Of a stretch of DNA of 64,000 nt, positions 57,401 to 64,000 are shown in pieces. The stretch's first letter is position 1, and every line of letters begins with the position of its first letter. Source of the stretch: Phytoactinopolyspora halotolerans (GTDB lineage Bacteria; Actinomycetota; Actinomycetes; Jiangellales; Jiangellaceae); assembly GCF_010550675.1 (NCBI RefSeq), contig NZ_JAAGOA010000028.1, positions 35,432 through 99,431 of the forward strand. Reading direction: 5' to 3'. The notes below the pieces were generated by a model that saw nothing but the letters and a program-made list of their open reading frames with translations, was not told the origin of the DNA and did no database searches. The position numbers were made by a program, and so were the translations under genes.

Positions 57401-58450
57401 ATGGCATCCACCAGCGCAGACTCCGGCGGCAACACGGCCGACGGTGCCACGCTGAACGACGTCGCACGGGTGGCGCGGGTCTCCCGGCAGACCGTCTCGA
57501 ACGTCCTCAACGCCCCGGGGCGGGTCCGGCCCGACACCGCCGAACGCGTCCGCCAGGCCATCGACGAGCTCGGGTACCGGCCGCACCGGCTGGCGCGCAA
57601 CCTCAAGACCCGGGCGTCGCGGATGATCGGCTACGAGATCACCCGCTCGCGGCTCGGTGTGCTCAACCCCGTCCTCGACCGCTTCGTACACGCGCTCGTC
57701 GAGGCCGCGGAGAACGACGGTTACCACGTGCTGCTCTTCACCCCCGACGAGGACGGCCTGGTCACCGCCTACGACGAGTTGGTCGGCACCCGAACGGTCG
57801 ACGGCTTCGTCCTGTCCGATATCGACTACGGTGATCCGCGCGCCGTCGCCCTGGCCGAACGGGGTGTGCCCTTCGTCACGTTCGGCCGCCCGGAGATCGC
57901 CGCACCGCACTCGTGGGTCGACGTCGACGGCGCGGCGGGCACCGCGGCGGCGGTGCGGCATGTGGCGGAGCTGGGACACGAACGGATCGCCTTCATCGGC
58001 GCGCCGGCCGGGTCCGCTACCGGAGACCGGCGGGCCGAGGGGTTCCTGCGCGCGGCGGGGGAGCTCGGGCTGACCGGTGACGACGTGCTGGATGTACGCG
58101 TGGATGACGACATCGCGGGCAGCGCCGAAGCACTCGAGCATCTGCTGAGCCTCGATGTGCCACCGACCGCGATCGTGTGCATCAGCGACGCCCACGCCGT
58201 CGGCGTCCTGCGTGCGGCCGCCGCACGCGGACTCGTCGTCGGCCGCGACCTCGCGGTGACCGGCTTCGACGACTCGCCACTCGCTCCGCTGCTCACCCCA
58301 CCCCTGACGTCGGTGCGTCAGCCGCTTGAAGCGGTGGCACATCGCATCGTCGCGAACCTCACCACAGCGCTCGCCGACCCGGCTACCGAACCGGCCGGCG
58401 AGCTCCTCGCGCCGGAGCTGGTCACCCGCGCGAGCACCCGACCGGACTGA
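57401..58450 (+). CDS. LacI family transcriptional regulator
   Basis: 349 residues. N-terminal LacI HTH TLNDVARVARVSRQTVSNVLNAPGRVRPDT with the hinge helix region, then a periplasmic-binding-protein-like sensor domain (MIGYEITRSRLGVLNPVL onward; ligand pocket region ISDAHAVGVLRAAAARG; GFDDSPLAPLLTPPLTSVRQP is the conserved closing motif). ATG 57401. It begins the sugar transport operon and lies 22 bases after the palindromic operator, so it is probably autoregulated and released by an imported oligosaccharide or derivative. The inducer is unknown. Confidence 0.94.
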   Translation: MASTSADSGGNTADGATLNDVARVARVSRQTVSNVLNAPGRVRPDTAERVRQAIDELGYRPHRLARNLKTRASRMIGYEITRSRLGVLNPVLDRFVHALVEAAENDGYHVLLFTPDEDGLVTAYDELVGTRTVDGFVLSDIDYGDPRAVALAERGVPFVTFGRPEIAAPHSWVDVDGAAGTAAAVRHVAELGHERIAFIGAPAGSATGDRRAEGFLRAAGELGLTGDDVLDVRVDDDIAGSAEALEHLLSLDVPPTAIVCISDAHAVGVLRAAAARGLVVGRDLAVTGFDDSPLAPLLTPPLTSVRQPLEAVAHRIVANLTTALADPATEPAGELLAPELVTRASTRPD

Positions 58451-58475
58451 CGACATCCATCGAAGGAGCGTGCGA

Positions 58476-59792
58476 ATGATGCGCACCCGACCACGAAGAC
58501 TCGCGCAGTTACTGGTTCTCCTCACCGGCACGGCCCTGGCCGTCGCCGCATGCGGATCCGACTTCGCCGACAGCGACAGCGGCGGCGGCGCCGACGACGA
58601 CGATCAGAACGACGCGGGGCAGACCGACGGTGCCGCGCAGGCAGAGGACGACGAGTCGAGCGGCGACGACGGCTCGTCGCTCACCCTGATGGGATTCTCG
58701 TCCGGTCCCGCGGAAGACGAGGCGCTGAACGCGATCATCGACGCGTACAACGAGCAGTCGACCAACACCGCGCGCTTCAACCCGGTGCCGGAGTACGACA
58801 CCGCACTGCAGGCCGCCCTGGCCGGCGGCTCTCCGCCGGACGTCATCTACGTCGACTCCAACCGTCTTCCCGACCTCGTCGAGGCCGGAGCGCTGGCACC
58901 CGCCGACGGACGGGTGCGGAACGAGGACGACTTCTACCCCTCACTGCGTGAGGCGTTCACCTACGACGGCACGTTCTGGTGCCCGCCCAAGGACTTCTCG
59001 ACGCTGGCACTGGTCTACAACGTCGACATGTTCGACGACGCGGGCCTGGAACCGCCCACCGACTGGGAGGAACTGGCGACGGCGGCCGAGGCGCTGACCG
59101 ACGGCGACCGCACCGGGCTGGCGTTGGTGCCGGAGTATCCACGCTGGGGTTCGTTCATGTTCCAGGCCGGGGGAGCGGTCACCGATGACGAGGTCACCGA
59201 GATGACCATCGACTCCGACGCCAATCGGGAGGCGTTCGAGTTCCTCCGGGACCTCTACGCGCAGGGCTATGCCGCGACCCCGACCGAGCTCGACGCCGGC
59301 TGGGCCGGTGAGGCGTTCGGGCAGGGGCGCGCCGCGATGACGATCGAAGGCAACTGGATCGTCGGCGCGCTGAACAACGACTTCCCCGACGTCAACTGGG
59401 CGGTGACGGAGCTCCCGGCCGGACCGGCAGGCCCCGGCACGTTCGCCTTCACCGTGTGTTACGCCGTTCCGGCTGCGAGTGAGAACCCGGACGCCGCGTG
59501 GAATCTGGTCGACTACCTGGTCAGCGACGAGGCACTGCTCCAGTTCACCGAGCAGTTCCCGGTGATGCCGGGCCGGGAGTCGCTGGCCGGTGCATGGACC
59601 GAGGCGCATCCGGACCTGGGAGCGTTCCTCACCGGCGCCGAGTACGCGCGCCCGTTCCAATTCGTGCCTGGCTTCGCCGGCGTCGTCGACACTCTGGACG
59701 ACGGCATCCAGGGCATCGCCGCCGGCAACCGGGAGATCGACGAGGTCATCCAGCAGGTCGACGAGTCCGGCCGGGCCGCCCTGGGCGGCTAA
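58476..59792 (+). CDS. Sugar ABC transporter substrate-binding lipoprotein (SBP family 1)
   Basis: 438-residue lipoprotein; lipobox LAVAAC with Cys26 after a 20-residue hydrophobic stretch. A low-complexity acidic linker (DSDSGGGADDDDQNDAGQTD) precedes the binding domain. The large type I-like signatures LVYNVDMFDDAGLEPPTDWEE and GKAAMTIEGNW-like GRAAMTIEGNWIVGALN are those of maltose/oligosaccharide binders. ATG 58476 has GAAGGAG eight bases upstream. It is 25 bases after lacI, in the same operon. Ligand likely a malto- or other oligosaccharide given the debranching enzyme downstream; not proven. Confidence 0.92.
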   Translation: MMRTRPRRLAQLLVLLTGTALAVAACGSDFADSDSGGGADDDDQNDAGQTDGAAQAEDDESSGDDGSSLTLMGFSSGPAEDEALNAIIDAYNEQSTNTARFNPVPEYDTALQAALAGGSPPDVIYVDSNRLPDLVEAGALAPADGRVRNEDDFYPSLREAFTYDGTFWCPPKDFSTLALVYNVDMFDDAGLEPPTDWEELATAAEALTDGDRTGLALVPEYPRWGSFMFQAGGAVTDDEVTEMTIDSDANREAFEFLRDLYAQGYAATPTELDAGWAGEAFGQGRAAMTIEGNWIVGALNNDFPDVNWAVTELPAGPAGPGTFAFTVCYAVPAASENPDAAWNLVDYLVSDEALLQFTEQFPVMPGRESLAGAWTEAHPDLGAFLTGAEYARPFQFVPGFAGVVDTLDDGIQGIAAGNREIDEVIQQVDESGRAALGG

Positions 59793-59890
59793 CCGAGGCT
59801 CGGGCACCCGCGCGGTGCGCGGCGGTGACCAGCCACACCTCGGCCGGCCGCCGCGCACCTCCGCACCAGGCCCGGATACCGGAGGACAGC

Positions 59891-60919
59891 GTGCGTGCAC
59901 TCAGACAGCGGGCGGCGACCGATGAGCGGGTCGCCGGCTGGATCTTCGTCATCCCCGTGCTTGTCGGTATCGGCACGTTCCTGATCGTGCCGATCGGGAT
60001 GGCGTTGTGGATCAGTTTCACCGACTGGAACGGCCTGAGCCCGCCGGAACAGGCGGAGTTCGTGGGCCTGGACAACTACCGCGAGCTTGTCACCGCTGAG
60101 GGCGACCCTCGTCGTGACTTCGCCATGGCCGTCCGGAACAACCTCTATTACGTGCTCGGCGTGGTTCCCGCCCAGACAGCCATCGCGTTCATCCTGGCGG
60201 TGATCGTCAACCAGAAGTTCCTCCGGGGCAAGGGCTTCTTCCGGACCGCGTACTACTTCCCGTCCATCACGTCGTCGATCGCCATCTCGCTGGTCTTCCT
60301 CTTCCTGTTCCAGCGCAGCGGCGCCATCAACCAGCTGATCAGCGGGCTGCTCCCGGGCGCGGAGTTCCGGATGAACTGGCTGGACAACGCCGACGGCGTA
60401 CTGCACAACGCGGTGGGCTTGGTCGGCGTCGACACGCCGCCGGCGATCCTGACGGACACCTCGGTGCTGGGGCTGAGCCTGTGGCAGTGGCTCTCCGGGC
60501 CCAGCGTCACCCTGTTCGCCATCATGATCCTCGCGACGTGGACCACCACGGGCACGATGATGCTGATCTTCCTCGCGGGGTTGCAGAACATCCCGCCCGA
60601 CGTCGAGGAGGCCAGCCGGGTGGACGGAGCCTCGGCGCTGCAGCGGTTCCGGCTGGTGACGATTCCGATGATGAAGCAGCCGCTGTTCTTCGTGCTCACC
60701 ATCGGGTTGATCGGCACCTGGCAGGTGTTCGACCAGATCTTCGTGATCTCGGCCGGCGGCCCGCAGAAGACGACGCTGACCCCGGCCTACCTCATCTACC
60801 GGGAAGGGTTCCAGAACTTCTCGATGGGACGCGCCACCGCCGTCGCGTTCCTGCTGTTCGCCCTCATCATCGTCTTCACCCTCGTCCAGCGCCGCATCCT
60901 CAAGCCGGAGCGGGCGTGA
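59891..60919 (+). CDS. Sugar ABC transporter permease (MalF-like)
   Basis: 342-residue permease. Span WIFVIPVLVGIGTFLIVPIG at the N-terminus is typical; the EAA coupling loop reads NIPPDVEEASRVDGASALQRF. Six spans plus an extended loop. GTG at 59891 was chosen, with GGAGGA four to ten bases upstream; a longer frame from 59825 is possible. Gap of 98 bases after the binding-protein gene. Confidence 0.9.
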   Translation: MRALRQRAATDERVAGWIFVIPVLVGIGTFLIVPIGMALWISFTDWNGLSPPEQAEFVGLDNYRELVTAEGDPRRDFAMAVRNNLYYVLGVVPAQTAIAFILAVIVNQKFLRGKGFFRTAYYFPSITSSIAISLVFLFLFQRSGAINQLISGLLPGAEFRMNWLDNADGVLHNAVGLVGVDTPPAILTDTSVLGLSLWQWLSGPSVTLFAIMILATWTTTGTMMLIFLAGLQNIPPDVEEASRVDGASALQRFRLVTIPMMKQPLFFVLTIGLIGTWQVFDQIFVISAGGPQKTTLTPAYLIYREGFQNFSMGRATAVAFLLFALIIVFTLVQRRILKPERA

Positions 60920-60939
60920 CGCATGGAGGCCGCACTGAC

Positions 60940-61836
60940 ATGACTGCGCAACTACAACGGCGGCAGACGCCGCCCGGCGGCCGCGTCGCCGAGCGCGGGC
61001 AGTCCTCCGGTTACCGGGTCGCCAAACGGGTTCTCGGCTACACCGTCCTGATCTTCTTCGCCGCCATGTTCATCGCGCCGTTCGCGCTGGCACTGGCGAA
61101 CTCGCTCAAGTCGCGGCCGGAGGCGCTCGCGTCGCCGCTGTCGCTGTTTCCGGCCGAACCCACCGGGCGCGCTTACCGGGAGATGGCCGGAACCGACCTT
61201 CCGCGCTGGACCATGAATTCGGTTGTGGTCACGGTGATGGTCACGCTCGGACGGCTCTTCCTCGACTCGCTCGCCGGTTACGCCCTGGCCAGGTTGCGGT
61301 TTCCCGGCCGTGCACTGATCTTCGCGCTCGTGGTGGCCGTCCTCGCAGTGCCACCGATCGTGCTGGCGATACCCCGTTACCTGGTGCTCGGACAGCTGGG
61401 CATGCTGGACACGTACGCGGGACTCATCCTCCCGCTGGCCGTGGACGCCTTCGGCATCTTCCTGATGAAGACGTTCTTCGAGTCGATACCCCGGGAGATG
61501 GAGGAGGCCGCCCGGATCGACGGAGCGACCATCTTCCAGACGTACTGGCGGATCATCCTGCCGCTGGCCGCGCCCGGGCTGCTCGCCCTGACGATCCTGT
61601 CCTTCCAGGCGTCCTGGAACGAGTTCCTGCACCCGCTCATCGCCGCACCGAGCGATCCGGATCTGCGCACGCTGCCGGTGGGTCTCGCACTCCTACGGGG
61701 CGCACAGGGGGAATCCCAGGACTTCCCGCTGTTACTGGGTGCGTCGGTGCTGATCACGATCCCCGTCGCCATCATCTTCTTCACGTTCCAGCGGTATTTC
61801 ATTCAAGGGGTCACCGCCTCGGCGGTGAAAGGATAG
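60940..61836 (+). CDS. Sugar ABC transporter permease (MalG-like)
   Basis: 298-residue permease with six spans; EAA loop SIPREMEEAARIDGATIFQTY. The end FIQGVTASAVKG is the usual MalG-family C-terminus. ATG at 60940 is preceded by GGAGG. It starts 20 bases after the previous permease. No ATPase gene is present, so an MsmK/MalK-type ATPase from elsewhere must serve it. Confidence 0.94.
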   Translation: MTAQLQRRQTPPGGRVAERGQSSGYRVAKRVLGYTVLIFFAAMFIAPFALALANSLKSRPEALASPLSLFPAEPTGRAYREMAGTDLPRWTMNSVVVTVMVTLGRLFLDSLAGYALARLRFPGRALIFALVVAVLAVPPIVLAIPRYLVLGQLGMLDTYAGLILPLAVDAFGIFLMKTFFESIPREMEEAARIDGATIFQTYWRIILPLAAPGLLALTILSFQASWNEFLHPLIAAPSDPDLRTLPVGLALLRGAQGESQDFPLLLGASVLITIPVAIIFFTFQRYFIQGVTASAVKG

Positions 61837-61842
61837 AGGAGC

Positions 61843-63933
61843 ATGACGTCCCACGACACCGTATTCACGTTGGTCAGCGGCACCACGTTCGTCGTCTGCG
61901 GGCCCACCGGTGACATCGATGCCGCCGGCTACCACGGCGTGTACCACCGCGACGTCCGCGTCACCTCGTCGCTGCGGCTGCAGGTGGACGGCGTCGTTCC
62001 GCGTCTGCTGGCTTCGCGCCGGACCGGCGCCGGCGCGGCGCACTGGGTCTACGTGCTGGCCACCGACGAGGAGGGAAGCCCGACCGCGGTGTTGACACGC
62101 GGCCGGGAGGTCGGGGCCGAGGTCCGGGAGCGCCTGGTGATACGGGCGTATGGCCGCCCGCTGCCGGCCCGCGCCGTCACCCTCGAGGTCGCCGCGGACT
62201 TCGCCGACCTGCTCGAACTGAAGGGGGGCAGCCGGCGTCGTGCACCGGCCGAACTGGTGCCGGACGGCGAGATCCTCGCCGCAGCGGCCGAGCACGTCCG
62301 GGTCGAGTTCGCTGGCGGCGGACCCGGTCTGCGCCGGAGTGCCTCCGGCTTCCGCTGGGATGTGGAGCTGGCCGCCGGAGAATCGTGCGTTGCGGAGGTA
62401 GCGATCCGCCCGCGGGTCGTGGCTCAGGATCCGGAGCCGTCTCCGGACCCGGGCACGGAGCCGAAGACGCAAGCGGAGTCGGAAACGGAAGCGGAGTCGG
62501 AAACGGAAAGGGGTGGGCGGCTGCCGCCCACCACGCTCCGGGTGGGCGGCAGCGCCGTCCGGTGGGTGCGCAGCACCGCGTCGGCGGTGGACGACCTCGC
62601 CGGCCTCCGGGTGGACATCCCGTCGATGGGTCTGCGTTACCTGGGCGCAGGCGCTCCCTGGTTCATGGCGCTGTTCGGCCGCGACACCTTGCTCACCGGC
62701 TGGGAGAGTCTCATCACGGGGCCGCATCTCGCACTGGACGTACTGCGAGCGCTGGCCTCGCGGCAAGGCCGGCAGGTGGACCGGCGGACCGGTGAGGAGC
62801 CGGGCAAGATCCTGCATGAGATGCGTACCGGGCTGATGCCGGTCTTCGGCGTCGAACCGGGCGTCCCGTACTACGGCACGGCGGATGCCACTCCGTTGTT
62901 CGTGATGTTGCTGGCCGAGGCGCACCGCTGGGGTGCGCCCGACGACGACGTCCGTGAGCTCCTTCCCGCGGCCCGCGCCGCCGTGCAATGGTGCCGAACC
63001 CATGGCGACGTCGACGGCGATGGCCTGGTGGAGTACGCCGGCCACGCGCATGGCCTGGCCAACCAGGGGTGGAAGGATTCCGGAGACTCGATGGTGCACG
63101 CAGACGGCTCGCTGGCCACCGGCCCGATCGCACTCGCAGAGGTGCAAGCCTATGTCTATGGCGCCTACCGGGCGCTGGCCGAGCTCGAGGAGCGGCTGGG
63201 CGCACCGGAGGCGGCGCCGGAGCTGCGCGCGCTGGCAGACCGGATCCAGGCCGTCGTCGCCGAGATGTTCTGGCTGCCTGAGCAACGGCTGGTGGCCATG
63301 GCCCTGGACGGCCACAAGAAGCCGCTCGCGGTCTCGTCGTCGAACGTCGGCCACTGCCTATGGACGGGAGTCCTGACCGGCGAGATCGCCGACGCCGCCG
63401 TGGCCCAGCTGACCAGCCGCGAGCTGGCCGCCACCTGGGGGCTGCGCACGCTCGCTTCGTCCGCGGCCGCGTACAATCCGCTCGGTTACCACCTGGGGTC
63501 GATCTGGCCGCATGATACGGCGATCGGCATCGCCGGCCTGGTCCGCTACGGCACCCTGGGACCGGCCCGCCGCCTCGTCGACGGGCTACTCTCGACGGCC
63601 GAGACGTTCGACTGGCGGTTGCCCGAGCTTCTCGGCGGGATGGGTGCCGACGAGGTTCCCCAGCCGGTGCCGTACCCCGTGGCGTGCAGCCCGCAGGCAT
63701 GGAGTGCCGCCGCGCCCCTGCTGCTGCTGCGGACGATGTTGCGGCTGGAACCCGACGTGCCGTCGGGGATCGTTCGGATCGCGCCGGTGCTGCCGGACGA
63801 CGAGGAGATCGTCGTACACGGCATCCCGCTCGGCACCGGCACGCTCAGCGTACGGGCCCGCGGCAGTGAGGCAGAGATACTGGAGGCACCCACCGCCACC
63901 GAACTCCACACCCACACGCCGCCCCCTAAATGA
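61843..63933 (+). CDS. Glycogen-debranching-type glycosidase (amylo-alpha-1,6-glucosidase-like)
   Basis: 696-residue enzyme. An N-terminal beta-domain with the pattern of glycogen debranching N-terminal domains (TFVVCGPTGDIDAAGYHGVYHRDVR) precedes an (alpha/alpha)6 barrel with WFMALFGRDTLLTGWES (probable catalytic acid in GRDT), GTADATPLFVMLLAEAHRWG and LGSIWPHDTAIGIAGL. No signal peptide, so it is cytosolic; it should cleave branched or terminal alpha-glucosidic bonds of sugar imported by the operon. A repeated linker ESETEAESETE at about residue 214 comes from an 18-bp tandem repeat. Its stop codon TGA lies inside palindromic repeat B. Six bases follow the previous stop. Confidence 0.88.
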   Translation: MTSHDTVFTLVSGTTFVVCGPTGDIDAAGYHGVYHRDVRVTSSLRLQVDGVVPRLLASRRTGAGAAHWVYVLATDEEGSPTAVLTRGREVGAEVRERLVIRAYGRPLPARAVTLEVAADFADLLELKGGSRRRAPAELVPDGEILAAAAEHVRVEFAGGGPGLRRSASGFRWDVELAAGESCVAEVAIRPRVVAQDPEPSPDPGTEPKTQAESETEAESETERGGRLPPTTLRVGGSAVRWVRSTASAVDDLAGLRVDIPSMGLRYLGAGAPWFMALFGRDTLLTGWESLITGPHLALDVLRALASRQGRQVDRRTGEEPGKILHEMRTGLMPVFGVEPGVPYYGTADATPLFVMLLAEAHRWGAPDDDVRELLPAARAAVQWCRTHGDVDGDGLVEYAGHAHGLANQGWKDSGDSMVHADGSLATGPIALAEVQAYVYGAYRALAELEERLGAPEAAPELRALADRIQAVVAEMFWLPEQRLVAMALDGHKKPLAVSSSNVGHCLWTGVLTGEIADAAVAQLTSRELAATWGLRTLASSAAAYNPLGYHLGSIWPHDTAIGIAGLVRYGTLGPARRLVDGLLSTAETFDWRLPELLGGMGADEVPQPVPYPVACSPQAWSAAAPLLLLRTMLRLEPDVPSGIVRIAPVLPDDEEIVVHGIPLGTGTLSVRARGSEAEILEAPTATELHTHTPPPK
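62473..62508 (+). repeat. 18-bp tandem repeat inside the debranching enzyme gene
   Basis: GCGGAGTCGGAAACGGAA occurs twice in a row, 62473-62490 and 62491-62508, coding for the low-complexity linker between the N-terminal domain and the barrel. Because 18 is a multiple of three, the reading frame is kept. Confidence 0.85.
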
Positions 63934-64000
63934 TCATGTGAAGTGGGTTTTCTCGCGCCCTACCAGGTCTGCAGACATGGTAGGGCACGAGAAAACCCAC
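63926..64000. repeat. 92 bp palindromic repeat, family B, copy 3 (cut by window end)
   Basis: Begins CTAAATGATCATGTGAAGT with GTCTGCAGAC at its centre, as in copies at 12381 and 20406; the right end lies beyond the window. Left and available right arms differ at only two positions, the most symmetric of the three. Bases 63931-63933 of it are the stop codon of the preceding gene. Confidence 0.85.

Overview
This is a GC-rich chromosomal segment from an actinobacterium. The evidence is the gene content (actinobacterial integration host factor, ATPase-motif-less PriA, a MerR regulator of the Rv1830 type next to gcvP, PyrR-led pyrimidine operon followed by mihF-gmk-rpoZ-coaBC-metK-priA), the frequent GTG and TTG starts, and several genes that appear to be leaderless. 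The genus cannot be fixed from the sequence. I see no rRNA, tRNA, CRISPR array, prophage or complete insertion sequence.

Layout. 0-12.4 kb: MerR regulator, a Ktr potassium uptake set on the minus strand (one KtrA, two tandem KtrB paralogues), a glycine riboswitch driving gcvP, a DedA-family membrane protein, and the TldE/TldD protease pair. 12.5-20.4 kb: the shikimate genes aroC-aroK-aroB and aroQ, then a Xaa-Pro peptidase, efp and nusB. A small alarmone synthetase, a PIN/ribbon-helix-helix toxin-antitoxin pair and a membrane-anchored protein with L7/L12-like repeats, all on the minus strand, sit inside this cluster. 20.5-24.7 kb: M48 metalloprotease and a large secreted subtilase. 24.8-32.8 kb: a divergent oligopeptide/nickel-type ABC transporter locus with a GbsR-type regulator and an M14 peptidase. 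33.1-33.6 kb: a frameshifted heptad-repeat gene in a less GC-rich patch. 33.7-43.8 kb: pyrR-pyrB-pyrC-(membrane protein)-carA-carB-pyrD-pyrF, preceded by a PyrR-binding leader. 44.0-50.5 kb: mihF, gmk, rpoZ, coaBC, metK, priA. 50.6-57.2 kb: Uma2-type nuclease, an orphan ECF-type ATPase, an ABC-F protein, a small HTH protein, an ABC exporter and a lipoprotein. 57.3-64 kb: a LacI-regulated sugar ABC operon ending in a glycogen-debranching-type glucosidase.

The most unusual material is non-coding. There are two families of intergenic palindromic repeats: a 92-94 bp perfect-ended palindrome with three copies, one of which supplies the stop codon of the last gene, and a ~120 bp hairpin element with copies at 0.8, 1.0 and 46.6 kb whose arms differ between copies but still pair. 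There are also two strong hairpins after gcvP, clear operators for the GbsR and LacI regulators, a CNGNGA PyrR hairpin overlapping the pyrR ribosome binding site, and a recurring TANNNT-N6-8-start arrangement in about eleven genes that indicates leaderless transcripts. carB shows an abrupt change in codon choice between its two halves.
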